64,000 nt of DNA from the NCBI GenBank assembly GCA_035653615.1, contig DASRBN010000004.1, positions 1 to 64,000 on the forward strand. Direction: 5' to 3'. Shown one piece after another: positions 37,120 to 45,539 of the stretch (position 1 is its first letter; every line of letters begins with the position of its first letter). The notes beneath the pieces were generated by a model that was not told the DNA's origin, did not search any database, and saw only the letters and a list, made by a program, of their open reading frames with translations. The DNA comes from Ktedonobacteraceae bacterium (GTDB lineage: Bacteria > Chloroflexota > Ktedonobacteria > Ktedonobacterales > Ktedonobacteraceae). Position numbers and translations under genes: made by a program.

Positions 37120-38043
37120 TCAATCCACTCGAAAGACCGCTTTTCCGCGGATACGCCTCTGGCGCAGTGCCTCCATAACCTGCCCGACATCGCGCCAGCT
37201 TGCCTCCGAGCCGATCTGTGGGTGAAGTTTACCGGCGGCAACCAGCGCTACCAACACTGCCAGGTCTTTACCGAAGCTCTCGGGCGGGCCTGAGAGGTAG
37301 GAGAAGAAAGCCTGGATGCGCGCCCCGGCATGTCCGGCGAAGTCTCCAAAGCTGATAGTGGTGGGCTGCTGGGAAGAATTGCCAAATACGACGATGGTGC
37401 CGTTGGGCGCGATATGGCGTATGGCCATCGCCAGCGATTCGCCGCCAACCGATTCCAGGATCAGATCGTATTGCTCGTTCACGTCGTCGATGCCGATTGC
37501 GATGCGATGAGCGCCCAGTTCTCGCAATCCGTGGCCGCGTTCAGGGCTGGCTACGACGCCCGTCACCTCGGCTCCGGCATCGGCGGCGAGTTCGACGGCG
37601 AAACGGCCCACGCCGCCTGCCGCGCCGGTGATCAGCACGCGCTTCCCCAGCAGAAAGTCACCGATCCGCAGCGTGCGCAGCGCCGTCAGGCCCGCAATAG
37701 GTAGGGTAGCAGCAGTGGTGAATTCGACATGGTCGGGAAGCACAGCCATGCGCGCTGTGGGTGCCGCGGCCTGCTGGCTCCATCCGCCCTGGTCCACCAG
37801 GCAGACGACGCGACTCCCCTCGGGCGGTCCGCTGTCATCAGCGGCACGGCGCAAGATGACGCCCGTGATGTCCTGCCCGGGGCGCCATCCTTCGGGCCTA
37901 TTTGCCAGCAGGCTCAGTTCTCCACGGTTCAGCGAAAAGGCGTGTACCTGGACAATCGCCTCGTTCGGAGCCGGCGATGGTTCCTCTACCTCGCGTATCT
38001 CAACCGGCCTCTCGGCTTGATGCGTAGCTACCAGCGCAAGCAT
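37120..38043 (-). CDS. MDR-family quinone oxidoreductase / alcohol dehydrogenase
   Basis: A 307-residue medium-chain reductase of the zinc-free quinone oxidoreductase type. The N-terminal GroES-like fold shows VHAFSLNRGELSLL and GQDITGVI. The Rossmann motif is ITGAAGGVGRFAVELA, where GxGxxG is replaced by the AAGGVG typical of NADPH-dependent quinone reductases. No zinc-binding cysteines are seen. ATG 38043 follows AAGGGGTG. It lies 5 nt downstream of the aldo/keto reductase remnant, with which it must once have formed a redox operon. Confidence 0.9.
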   Translation of the reverse strand: MLALVATHQAERPVEIREVEEPSPAPNEAIVQVHAFSLNRGELSLLANRPEGWRPGQDITGVILRRAADDSGPPEGSRVVCLVDQGGWSQQAAAPTARMAVLPDHVEFTTAATLPIAGLTALRTLRIGDFLLGKRVLITGAAGGVGRFAVELAADAGAEVTGVVASPERGHGLRELGAHRIAIGIDDVNEQYDLILESVGGESLAMAIRHIAPNGTIVVFGNSSQQPTTISFGDFAGHAGARIQAFFSYLSGPPESFGKDLAVLVALVAAGKLHPQIGSEASWRDVGQVMEALRQRRIRGKAVFRVD

Positions 38044-38048
38044 AATGA

Positions 38049-38372
38049 TTACACCCCTTCATCCAGTGCCTGAAATTCAGCGTCACTCAGTCGAATCTCC
38101 GCTGCCGCAAGGTTTGCCTCCAGGTGCTTTACAGACGAGGTGCCTGGAATGGGCAGCATGTTGGGCGAGCGAAGCAGCAACCACGCCAGGGCAATCTGAC
38201 CCGGCGTGGCATGATGCCTCTGCGCGACCTGGTTTAGTTTACCACCTCCCCTGGCGAGATCACCAGTCGCCAGCGGGAACCAGGGAATGAATCCGAGGCG
38301 ATAGACCGTCAGGTCTCCTCCAATGGTAAATGTGCCACTGGCGCTAGCGGGACGTGGATTTGTTTGTGCCAT
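38049..38372 (-). pseudogene. Aldo/keto reductase with central domain deleted
   Basis: The frame is intact (ATG 38372, AAAGGAG upstream, 107 codons), yet only the two ends of an aldo/keto reductase remain. Residues 1-28 match the family start ([16 protein letters not shown]). From residue 29 the sequence matches the last third ([43 protein letters not shown]). About 170-180 residues including the catalytic Asp-Tyr-Lys-His tetrad are absent. The deletion is in frame, so a short product could be made but could not reduce carbonyls. Confidence 0.8.
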
Positions 38373-38609
38373 GATATATGCTCCTTTGTTTACGTGTATC
38401 ACGAGGTTACAGGTAATGTACGTCCACAGGTACTACGACAACAAGGGGATTGGCGAATACTCGACATTGGAGGACGGCCCATCCCTGGCACATAGAGGGC
38501 CTGGCAAAATGCTACCTTTTCCCTGCATTGCTCGTAATATGTTAGGATAATCAGCACCCGAAACAATCAATTGGCAATGCATCAGATTTAGAAAGGAGCT
38601 ATTTATCTC

Positions 38610-39185
38610 ATGAGCCATATAAATGTAAAGAGCGAACAGGTCATCGATGCCAGCCCTGAAGAGGTCTATGCCGCCCTCAAAGATTACAAACAGAAACGCC
38701 CGCAAATACTGCCACCCAACTTCGTGGATTATGCGGTTGAGAAAGGCGGAGTGGGGACAGGCACAGTGGTCGATTATCGTTTAAAGGCCGGCGGGCGCGA
38801 ACGCCCCTATAAGATGCAGGTAGATGAGACCATCAAGGGCAAGGTCATCACCGAGCGCGATACAAATTCGTCGCTGGTGACAAGATGGTCGCTCCTGCCT
38901 CTGAAAGAGGGCAAGCAAACGCAGGTGAGCGTGATCACCGAATGGGAAGGTGGTAGCGGCATCGGAGGCTTTTTCGAGCGCACATTTGCTCCCATGGGCC
39001 TGCGCCGCATCTACGGCAGTATGCTATCGAAGCTGGCCAGTTTGCTACAAAACGAGGGGCAGAGCGCCTCTGGGAAGAACCAATCGGGTAGTAGTGCCAC
39101 GAATATCGGCATGTTTCTCCTCGTCGCGGCTATCGTTTTGGGAATCGCGATTGGCTTGAGCTACCTGCGAAAGGTGCGTGAATAA
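38610..39185 (+). CDS. SRPBCC-domain protein with C-terminal membrane anchor
   Basis: A 191-residue protein whose first ~145 residues form a START/Bet v1-like lipid-binding fold (polyketide cyclase/dehydrase family: VIDASPEEVYAALKDYKQKR at the start and FAPMGLRRIYGSMLSKLASL at the end). A Ser/Gly/Gln linker leads to one membrane span (about 168-186) and a basic KVRE tail. It would hold a hydrophobic-ligand pocket on the cytoplasmic side of the membrane. AGAAAGGAGC precedes ATG 38610. It stands alone and the ligand is unknown. Confidence 0.82.
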   Translation: MSHINVKSEQVIDASPEEVYAALKDYKQKRPQILPPNFVDYAVEKGGVGTGTVVDYRLKAGGRERPYKMQVDETIKGKVITERDTNSSLVTRWSLLPLKEGKQTQVSVITEWEGGSGIGGFFERTFAPMGLRRIYGSMLSKLASLLQNEGQSASGKNQSGSSATNIGMFLLVAAIVLGIAIGLSYLRKVRE

Positions 39186-39246
39186 GGGTCCGGCATGCGA
39201 AATTCGGTCAGGGTAGATCTTTGCGGGCCGCCTGGATGGTTCGCTG

Positions 39247-40329
39247 TTAGCTATCATCCTGCGCCAGCAAATCCATCGCTGCCTCAACCACTTCCTCTAC
39301 TGGAACATCAGCTACGAACGACACGCGGTGCCCGCACGGTTCAAAAATCTGGTTGCTGCCGCAGACCGGGCATTCTAGTCGCCACGAGATGACCGGACGA
39401 TGGCGCGTGCGCGTAATCGGCGCCGCCGTGATGAGATTGACGCACCAGTAGATGCCCACCGTGGACGCGCCGGCGGCCCTGCCCAGGTGCAGCGGGCCAG
39501 AGTCGTTGGAGATCACCACCTTACAGCGGTGCAGCAGGCCAGCCAGCCCGCCCAGCGAGAGTTGCCCACACGCACTCTGCGCCTGCGCCTTCATATTACG
39601 AATGACCCCTTCGACCAGCGCATTTTCTGCTTTTGTGCCTGTGACAACGACCTGAGCTCCTGCCGTGGCCAGAGCATCCCCCGCGGTGGCGAATTTCTCG
39701 ACGGGCCAGCGACGTTGCGGACTGCCCGCGCCGGGATGCAACGCCACCAGCGGCTTTCCGCTTTCCGGCACAACACGTCTGGCCTCCTCCAGGTCCTCTT
39801 CGATAATCGCGATACGCGGCTCCAATTCTTGCGTACCAGCCCCCGCCAGCGCGACCACTTCCAGGTAGCGCGCAACCTCGGACTGAAAGTAGATGTACGG
39901 CACCCACCTGTCAAGCAAGGCCGCGTCTGGCGTTCTCAGGCCAATCGTCATTCGCGCGCCCAGCCGTAGCAGGAACGGATTGGAGTACCGGCCACCGCCA
40001 TGTAACTGAAAGGCCAGGTCAAATCGCTCCTCACGCATGGCTGCGAAAAAAAGCTCCTCTTCCGAGGTGTCCTCGAGCATATACGCTTCACCAGCATCTC
40101 TACCTACACCCTGCGTGGCAGGAATGACAATCACACGATCAATCGGCGATGGCCTGTTTTTAAGGAAAGCGGCATGCCAATCTTTTGCCAGCAGCACAAT
40201 TTCAGCCTGTGGATATGTAGTGCGCAACGCCTGCAGCGCGGGAAGCGCGAAAATGAAATCGCCAAGGCCATTAGCGCGCAGCACGGCAATTTTGCGCACA
40301 CCGGGAATGATCTTCTTTTCACATAACAT
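39247..40329 (-). CDS. Glycosyltransferase family 9 (heptosyltransferase-like)
   Basis: A 360-residue GT-B glycosyltransferase of the ADP-heptose:LPS transferase family. Diagnostic segments are VLRANGLGDFIFALPALQAL (the N-terminal GxxGD site), HPGAGSPQRRWPVEKFA and NDSGPLHLGRAAG. The end carries a cysteine cluster (ECPVCGSNQIFEPCGHR) common in this family outside Proteobacteria. If the host is a Chloroflexota member, LPS heptose is unlikely and another envelope sugar is the probable donor. The ribosome site is weak. It is convergent with the SRPBCC gene; xylB lies upstream, but a 78-nt gap makes co-transcription uncertain. Confidence 0.88.
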   Translation of the reverse strand: MLCEKKIIPGVRKIAVLRANGLGDFIFALPALQALRTTYPQAEIVLLAKDWHAAFLKNRPSPIDRVIVIPATQGVGRDAGEAYMLEDTSEEELFFAAMREERFDLAFQLHGGGRYSNPFLLRLGARMTIGLRTPDAALLDRWVPYIYFQSEVARYLEVVALAGAGTQELEPRIAIIEEDLEEARRVVPESGKPLVALHPGAGSPQRRWPVEKFATAGDALATAGAQVVVTGTKAENALVEGVIRNMKAQAQSACGQLSLGGLAGLLHRCKVVISNDSGPLHLGRAAGASTVGIYWCVNLITAAPITRTRHRPVISWRLECPVCGSNQIFEPCGHRVSFVADVPVEEVVEAAMDLLAQDDS

Positions 40330-40407
40330 GATCCGCGTCGTCTCTCCTTGTGGAAACTGACACGAAGAATAATGGCTCTCTCTTTACAATGCCGGATGAG
40401 TGCAAGC

Positions 40408-41937
40408 TCACTCCGCTATTTTATTGAAGATCGGTTTGAGGGCCGGATAGAGGGCCGCGTAGGTTTCGTATGCGCGGGCATAGAGTTGCGAGGTCTCTGG
40501 AACGGGCGGAGTTGGCGCCATCACCCGCACTGTCGCATCGCAGGCTTGCTGTATCGATGGATAGAGGCCGGCGGCGACTCCGGCGAGCAGGGCAGCGCCG
40601 AAGGCCGGCCCTTCCTGCGCGTTGGTCGTAACAAGTTCCACACCAAGCACATCGGCAATCATCTGCCGCCATAGCAAGCTTTTCGCGCCTCCACCGGTAG
40701 CGCGTACCTGCTCGATGGGCAGACCCTGCTCGCGAAGAATAGTGAAACAGTCTTTCAGGCTGAACGCCACACCTTCCAGCACGGCACGCACAAGATGACG
40801 CCGGTCATGGCTCGCGGTGAGGCCAATCCAGCCGCCACGCGCCAGCGGATCGAGGTGAGGAGTGCGCTCGCCTTGCAGGTAGGGCAGGAAGAAAAGGCCA
40901 TCGCTGCCAGGCGCTATGGATGCCGCTTCTCGCGTCAGAAGTTCGTAGGCGTCGAGGCCCGTCCAGCGTTCAAGGGCGCGTTCGGGCAGACCGATATTAT
41001 CGCGCAGCCAGCGGAAGGAAAGCCCGGCTCCCTGTGTGACGCCCATCAGATACCAGGCCTGTGGAACGGCATGGTTGAAGGTATGCACGCGCGGCACAAC
41101 GGCGGAAGTGTCGACGCGATGAGTAGCGGCATAGGCCAACACGACGCCGCTGGTACCAATAGAGACGAGCGCCAGTCCGGGCCGCACAACGCCATTGCCA
41201 ACCGCAGCGCAAGCATTGTCGGCTCCTCCCCCTGCCACCGGCGTGCCAGGCAGCAGACCGGTGAGTTGCGCCACTTCTGTAGTGATCGCGCCGGCCACGG
41301 CATTGGACGCGATAACAGGCGGAAGCAGGGCCGGATCGAGTTCAAGTGCCTCTAGTACGGGCATTGACCAGCTGCCATGCTGCACATCCAGCAGATTGGT
41401 ACCCGCGGCATCCGAAATCTCGATGGCCTGCGCTCCTGTCAGGCGGTAGCGAATATAGTCTTTGGGCAGCAGAATACGCTGTGCCCGCGCAAAAATAGCC
41501 GGCTCATGCTCGCGTATCCAGAGGATTTTAGGGGCGGAAAAACCGGTCAGCGCCGGGTTGCTGACCAGCGCGATAAGACGGTCTGCTCCGACGCGCTCGC
41601 TGATTTCCAGGCTTTGAGCCGCGCTGCGCTGGTCGGCCCAGATGATCGAGGGCCGTAGAACACGATCTTGTTCGTCTAAGAGTACGACGCCGTGCATCTG
41701 GCCTGAAAGGCCGATCGCGCACACATCCTGAGCCTGTATGCCCTGCGCGAGACAGGCGCGAATGGCTACAACCGTGGCCTCCCACCACTCGGCGGGATTC
41801 TGTTCCGCCCAGCCGGGCTGCGGGTGCATGAGAGGATATTCAACGAAGGCAGAGGATAAAAGACGCCCATCTTCCGCGGCGAAAGCCGCGGCTTTGACGC
41901 CCGTAGTGCCAAGATCGATCCCAAGCAGTGCCTGCAT
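40408..41937 (-). CDS. xylB: Xylulokinase
   Basis: A 509-residue FGGY-family sugar kinase, full length for XylB. Visible are the phosphate-binding GIDLGTTGVKAAAF, the GLSGQMHGVVLLD segment with the substrate-binding MHG, and GGGADNACAAVGNGVV and GGGAKSLLWRQMIADVLG for ATP binding. It phosphorylates D-xylulose to xylulose 5-phosphate, feeding the pentose phosphate pathway. AAAAGGAGAGG before ATG 41937 is a strong ribosome site. No xylose isomerase or transporter is adjacent, so other ketopentoses are possible substrates. Confidence 0.93.
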   Translation of the reverse strand: MQALLGIDLGTTGVKAAAFAAEDGRLLSSAFVEYPLMHPQPGWAEQNPAEWWEATVVAIRACLAQGIQAQDVCAIGLSGQMHGVVLLDEQDRVLRPSIIWADQRSAAQSLEISERVGADRLIALVSNPALTGFSAPKILWIREHEPAIFARAQRILLPKDYIRYRLTGAQAIEISDAAGTNLLDVQHGSWSMPVLEALELDPALLPPVIASNAVAGAITTEVAQLTGLLPGTPVAGGGADNACAAVGNGVVRPGLALVSIGTSGVVLAYAATHRVDTSAVVPRVHTFNHAVPQAWYLMGVTQGAGLSFRWLRDNIGLPERALERWTGLDAYELLTREAASIAPGSDGLFFLPYLQGERTPHLDPLARGGWIGLTASHDRRHLVRAVLEGVAFSLKDCFTILREQGLPIEQVRATGGGAKSLLWRQMIADVLGVELVTTNAQEGPAFGAALLAGVAAGLYPSIQQACDATVRVMAPTPPVPETSQLYARAYETYAALYPALKPIFNKIAE

Positions 41938-42268
41938 ACGTATCCTCTCCTTTTAAATAAGCATAGATGCCTCAATCATCGATATGCTACCACACCACAC
42001 AATGCTCATCAAATATCTTGAGGCCTGTGCCTGTATGGTTTTGTCAACCGGCAAGGGCCTTTTTTAACGTCATCGCAACATGATAGTAACCATTTTCATA
42101 TATAACATCTTCTATGCTTGGCTTAAGGCTCTCCCCTTAGAGCTTATCTCGAGTACCGTCCATGCAAATAAAGGTAAAATGATGTTTTCCGATAAAAATA
42201 GAGAAGTGGTTAAGGGATGGAGCGCGAACACAATTGAGCTTGATGATCGCAATGGAAGGTAAACCGCT
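41938..42268. other. Divergent region between xylB and the A-PCP gene
   Basis: The 331-base gap is A/T-rich. Its rightmost part contains a short ORF (next entry). A TTTTTTAACG tract near 42061 follows a CAAGGGCC run but does not form a convincing terminator. Promoters for xylB (left) and the NRPS operon (right) must lie here; none was unambiguous. Confidence 0.45.
42179..42262 (+). CDS. Possible 27-residue peptide before the A-PCP gene
   Basis: ATG 42179 (or 42182) follows AAAGG and opens a 27-codon frame (MMFSDKNREVVKGWSANT, then IELDDRNGR) stopping at 42260-42262, six bases before the A-PCP start. Its last codons overlap the GGAAGG ribosome site of that gene. A longer reading from 42080 exists but has no ribosome site. 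It could be a coupled leader peptide or chance; it does not match MbtH-like proteins. Confidence 0.3.
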   Translation: MMFSDKNREVVKGWSANTIELDDRNGR

Positions 42269-44176
42269 ATGGTGATATCCCTGCTTACTGAGAACGAGCA
42301 ACGGCTTCTGGCCGCCTGGAACGATACCTCCCAGGACTATGCGAGAGACGCCTGCATTCCACAATTAATCGCGAGACAGGCCTCGATTCGCCCGCGAGCA
42401 ATAGCGCTTGTAGCGGACGGCGAGGTGGTGACATACGAACAACTTAACCGGCGGGCTAACCGGCTGGCGCATCACCTGCAATCGCTGGGAGTGGGTAGCG
42501 GTTCGGGATATCCGTATGTGGGATGTTACCTGGAGCGCTCCATAGACCTGGTGGTGGCATTGCTCGCTATTCTTAAGGCTGGCGCTGCCTATGTGCCACT
42601 GGACCCGGCTTATCCGTCCGAGCGAGTTGCGTTCATGCTGGCAGATGCCAATGTGCCTGTGCTGGTGACAAAAGCAAGCCTCGCTGGCCGCCTGGCAAAC
42701 TATCATGCTCAGATCGTGCGCGTTGACGCGGATGCAGCGCTGCTAGCACAGCAAAGCGAGGTCGATCCCCCCGCGCTTGCCACCGTCGATGACCTGGCTT
42801 ACGTCATTTATACATCTGGCTCTACGGGGCGTCCCAAGGGCGTGCAGATCACGCACGATAACCTGCTCAACATGATATACTGGCACCAGCGCGCCTTCGC
42901 CGTAACCCTTGCTGATCGTGCCACCCAGCTTACCAGCCCGGCTTTTGATGCCACTGGCTGGGAACTCTGGCCGTATTTAACCATTGGCGCAAGCGTTTAT
43001 CTACCGGACGAGGAGACCCGTGTTTCACCCGCGCGCTTGCGCGACTGGCTGCTTGGAAATCGCATTACGATCTCTTTCTTGCCGACCGCGCTTGCCGAAC
43101 ACATTTTGACGCTGGAGTGGCCTTCCCAGGCGCCGTTGCGCTTCCTCCTTACAGGGGCCGACAGGTTGCGCCACTACCCACCGGCTCATTTGCCTTTCAC
43201 CTTGATCAATAACTACGGTCCCTCGGAGGCCACCGTACTCGCGACCTCTGGCGAGGTTCTTGCATCGGACGCCTGTGATGAGCCGCCGACTATCGGTCGT
43301 CCCATCGCCAATACTCACATCTACCTGCTGGACGAGCAACTACGGCAGGTTCCAATTGGCGAGCCTGGAGAAATCTACATTGGTGGAGCAGGCGTAGGCA
43401 AGGGCTATCTCAACCGGCCAGAGCTGACAGAAGAGCGCTTTCTTCCCGACCCATTCCGCAAGGAAACCGGGGCGCGCATGTACAAAACCGGCGACCTGGG
43501 GCGTTTCTTGCCCGATGGCCGCATCGCTTTTCTCGGGCGCGCCGACGATCAAATCAAACTGCGTGGATTTCGCATTGAACCGGAAGAAATTATCGCGGTT
43601 CTCAATGCTCACCCGGCTATTGAGACGAGCGTCGTGGTGGCACGCGCAGAGCAGGGTAATCCAGATGAAAAGCGCCTGGTGGCCTACCTTGTACTGGCGC
43701 CAGGAGTCGATATAACGGTAGACGCTTTGCGCGCAATGCTGGCAGAACGCCTGCCGGAGTATATGATTCCGGCGACCTTTGTCCGCCTGAATACGCTGCC
43801 GATCACCCCCAATGGCAAAATCGACCGTCATGCCCTGCCCGCGCCGGATGCCTCAAATACGCTGCAAGATGAGCAAGGGATTGTTTTGCCCACGACGCCA
43901 ATGGAAGAGCACGTGGCAGCGATTGTCTCTTCTCTTTTAGGGCTGGAGCAGGTCAGTATCGATGATAACTTCTTCATGCTGGGTGGGCATTCCCTGCTGG
44001 GCACGCAGGTTATCGCGCGCATCGCCAGCACGTTTGATGTTGAGCTGACGCTGCGCAGCCTGTTCGAGGCTCCGACGGTAAGGCAACTCTCGGCATTGAT
44101 CGAAAGACGAATTCTGGCCCGGTTGGAGTCGATGAGCGACGAAGAGGCCCTGCAACTCCTGGCGCGGAAGGGATGA
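42269..44176 (+). CDS. Free-standing NRPS adenylation-PCP didomain
   Basis: A 635-residue protein with an adenylation domain (about 30-520) and a peptidyl carrier domain (about 535-610), and no condensation or thioesterase domain. Core motifs: A3 YTSGSTGRPKGV, A4 FDATGWE, A5 NNYGPSEAT, A7/A8 YKTGDLGRF and KLRGFRIEPEEI, A10 NGKID. The carrier serine is S575 in LGGHSLL. Aligned by eye to GrsA, the pocket residues read D-A-W-F-L-G-N-V-L-K, one change from the published leucine code DAWFLGNVVK. The first 35 residues look like a condensation-adenylation linker, implying descent from a larger synthetase. The P450 starts 4 nt after its stop. Expected role: load leucine or a similar residue on the carrier for modification. 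Confidence 0.93.
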   Translation: MVISLLTENEQRLLAAWNDTSQDYARDACIPQLIARQASIRPRAIALVADGEVVTYEQLNRRANRLAHHLQSLGVGSGSGYPYVGCYLERSIDLVVALLAILKAGAAYVPLDPAYPSERVAFMLADANVPVLVTKASLAGRLANYHAQIVRVDADAALLAQQSEVDPPALATVDDLAYVIYTSGSTGRPKGVQITHDNLLNMIYWHQRAFAVTLADRATQLTSPAFDATGWELWPYLTIGASVYLPDEETRVSPARLRDWLLGNRITISFLPTALAEHILTLEWPSQAPLRFLLTGADRLRHYPPAHLPFTLINNYGPSEATVLATSGEVLASDACDEPPTIGRPIANTHIYLLDEQLRQVPIGEPGEIYIGGAGVGKGYLNRPELTEERFLPDPFRKETGARMYKTGDLGRFLPDGRIAFLGRADDQIKLRGFRIEPEEIIAVLNAHPAIETSVVVARAEQGNPDEKRLVAYLVLAPGVDITVDALRAMLAERLPEYMIPATFVRLNTLPITPNGKIDRHALPAPDASNTLQDEQGIVLPTTPMEEHVAAIVSSLLGLEQVSIDDNFFMLGGHSLLGTQVIARIASTFDVELTLRSLFEAPTVRQLSALIERRILARLESMSDEEALQLLARKG

Positions 44177-44180
44177 TACT

Positions 44181-45437
44181 ATGACAACGCACGCGCAAAC
44201 GTTCCCGCCAGGAGAGAACAAGGCCGGTGATCCCAGCTTGAGCCTTTTTCATTTGCTCGATCCCGAAGTGCTTGCCAACCCGTATCCGTTGTATCATCGC
44301 CTGCGCAACGAGGACCCCGTTCATTGGGATCCTTTTCTGCATGCCTGGGTGGTGACACGCTACGCGGACGTAATTAACGTCTTCCAGCACTTTTCCGCGA
44401 AACGCACGCCGACGCCGGAACAATTAACTGCCCTGGGCCTATCAGCTTTAACTCCGCTGGCGCAGGTAATGGTACGCCAGATGCTCTTTCTTGATCCCCC
44501 TGAACACGGGCGCGTGCGCGGCCTGGCGGCGAAGGCATTTACACCTCGCCGGGTAGAACTCCTGCGCTCGCATATCCAGGATATTACCAATAACTTGCTG
44601 GATGCGATACTGGCAAAAGGCACAGGGCAGATGGACGTAATGTCTGAACTCGCCATCCCGCTGCCTGCTATCGTTACCGCGGAATTGCTCGGCTTACCCA
44701 CTTCCGACTGGAAGCAGCTCACGAAGTGGTCGAGCGACTTCGCCATGGTGCTGGGCAATTTCCAGCACAACCCGGATCATGCATCGCGCGTCTTACGTAG
44801 CCTCGAGGAGATGCTGGTCTACTTCCGGGCAGCCGTGCGAGACCATCGCGACCATCCACGTGAAGGGCTGATCAGCGCCCTATTGAATGCTGAAATAGAT
44901 GGCGACCGGCTATCAGAGGAAGAAGTGGTTGCTAACGTTATCGTGACTATGGTTGGCGGCCAGGAGACAACGACAAACCTGATCGGCAATGGTGTCCTTA
45001 CCCTGTTGCGGCAGCAGGATCAATTGGAGCGCCTGCGAGCAAACCTTTCGCTCATTCCATCAGCAGTCGAGGAACTGCTGCGCTACGAAAGTCCCAGCCA
45101 GCACACGGCACGGCTCGCGCCCGGTGATGTAGAGCTGGGTGGGAAGTTGATTCGCAAACGCCAGGCCGTGATCGCCGTGATGGGCGCGGCCAATCGCGAC
45201 CCGGAGCGCTTCCCCGACCCCGACCGGCTCGACCTGGCACGTCAGGACAATAGGCACGTCGCGTTTGCCTGGGCCAGCCATTTCTGCTTCGGGGCACCGC
45301 TGGCACGCATCGAGGGTCAAATCGCCTTCGATACACTATTGAGACGTATGCCCAACCTGCAACTGCTGCCTGGGCCGATTACATGGAGAGAAAATCTTGG
45401 GTTGCGCGGTTTGACTGCCCTGCATGTCACGTTTTAG
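44181..45437 (+). CDS. Cytochrome P450 of the NRPS cluster
   Basis: A 418-residue P450. Present are the I-helix motif GGQETT (259-264, Gln in place of the usual His or Asp partner), ExxR (E298-R301) and the heme thiolate C369. The heme loop reads FAWASHFCFG, so both glycines of the FGxGxHxCxG consensus are alanines, which is unusual. It is translationally tied to the A-PCP gene (4-nt gap). By analogy with A-PCP/P450 pairs such as NovH/NovI and NikP1/NikQ it probably hydroxylates the beta-carbon of a carrier-bound amino acid; that is inference. A P450 acting on a free substrate cannot be excluded. Confidence 0.92.
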   Translation: MTTHAQTFPPGENKAGDPSLSLFHLLDPEVLANPYPLYHRLRNEDPVHWDPFLHAWVVTRYADVINVFQHFSAKRTPTPEQLTALGLSALTPLAQVMVRQMLFLDPPEHGRVRGLAAKAFTPRRVELLRSHIQDITNNLLDAILAKGTGQMDVMSELAIPLPAIVTAELLGLPTSDWKQLTKWSSDFAMVLGNFQHNPDHASRVLRSLEEMLVYFRAAVRDHRDHPREGLISALLNAEIDGDRLSEEEVVANVIVTMVGGQETTTNLIGNGVLTLLRQQDQLERLRANLSLIPSAVEELLRYESPSQHTARLAPGDVELGGKLIRKRQAVIAVMGAANRDPERFPDPDRLDLARQDNRHVAFAWASHFCFGAPLARIEGQIAFDTLLRRMPNLQLLPGPITWRENLGLRGLTALHVTF

Positions 45438-45460
45438 CGCTGCCAGTTTATCCCTGCCAC

Positions 45461-45489
45461 TTGTGTTCGCGGTGGTCCGGCTGTATACT
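45461..45489 (+). promoter_or_regulatory. Internal promoter before the PPTase gene
   Basis: TTGTGT (45461-45466), 17-nt spacer, TATACT (45484-45489). The predicted start near 45496 lies 44 nt before the PPTase start codon, so the last genes of the cluster may be expressed independently of the A-PCP/P450 pair. Confidence 0.5.
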
Positions 45490-45539
45490 GGAGAAAATGT
45501 TGAGGGCGCAGTCAAGTATAACACCACGAGAGCTAGAGA

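Noticed and set aside
36940-37293. 117-codon rightward ORF between the enoyl-CoA hydratase and quinone reductase genes
   Set aside because: It overlaps the quinone reductase end and is antisense to the vapBC-like relic, which explains the sequence better.
42080-42262. 60-codon version of the short ORF before the A-PCP gene
   Set aside because: No ribosome site at its start; only the last 27 codons, with their own site, remain plausible.
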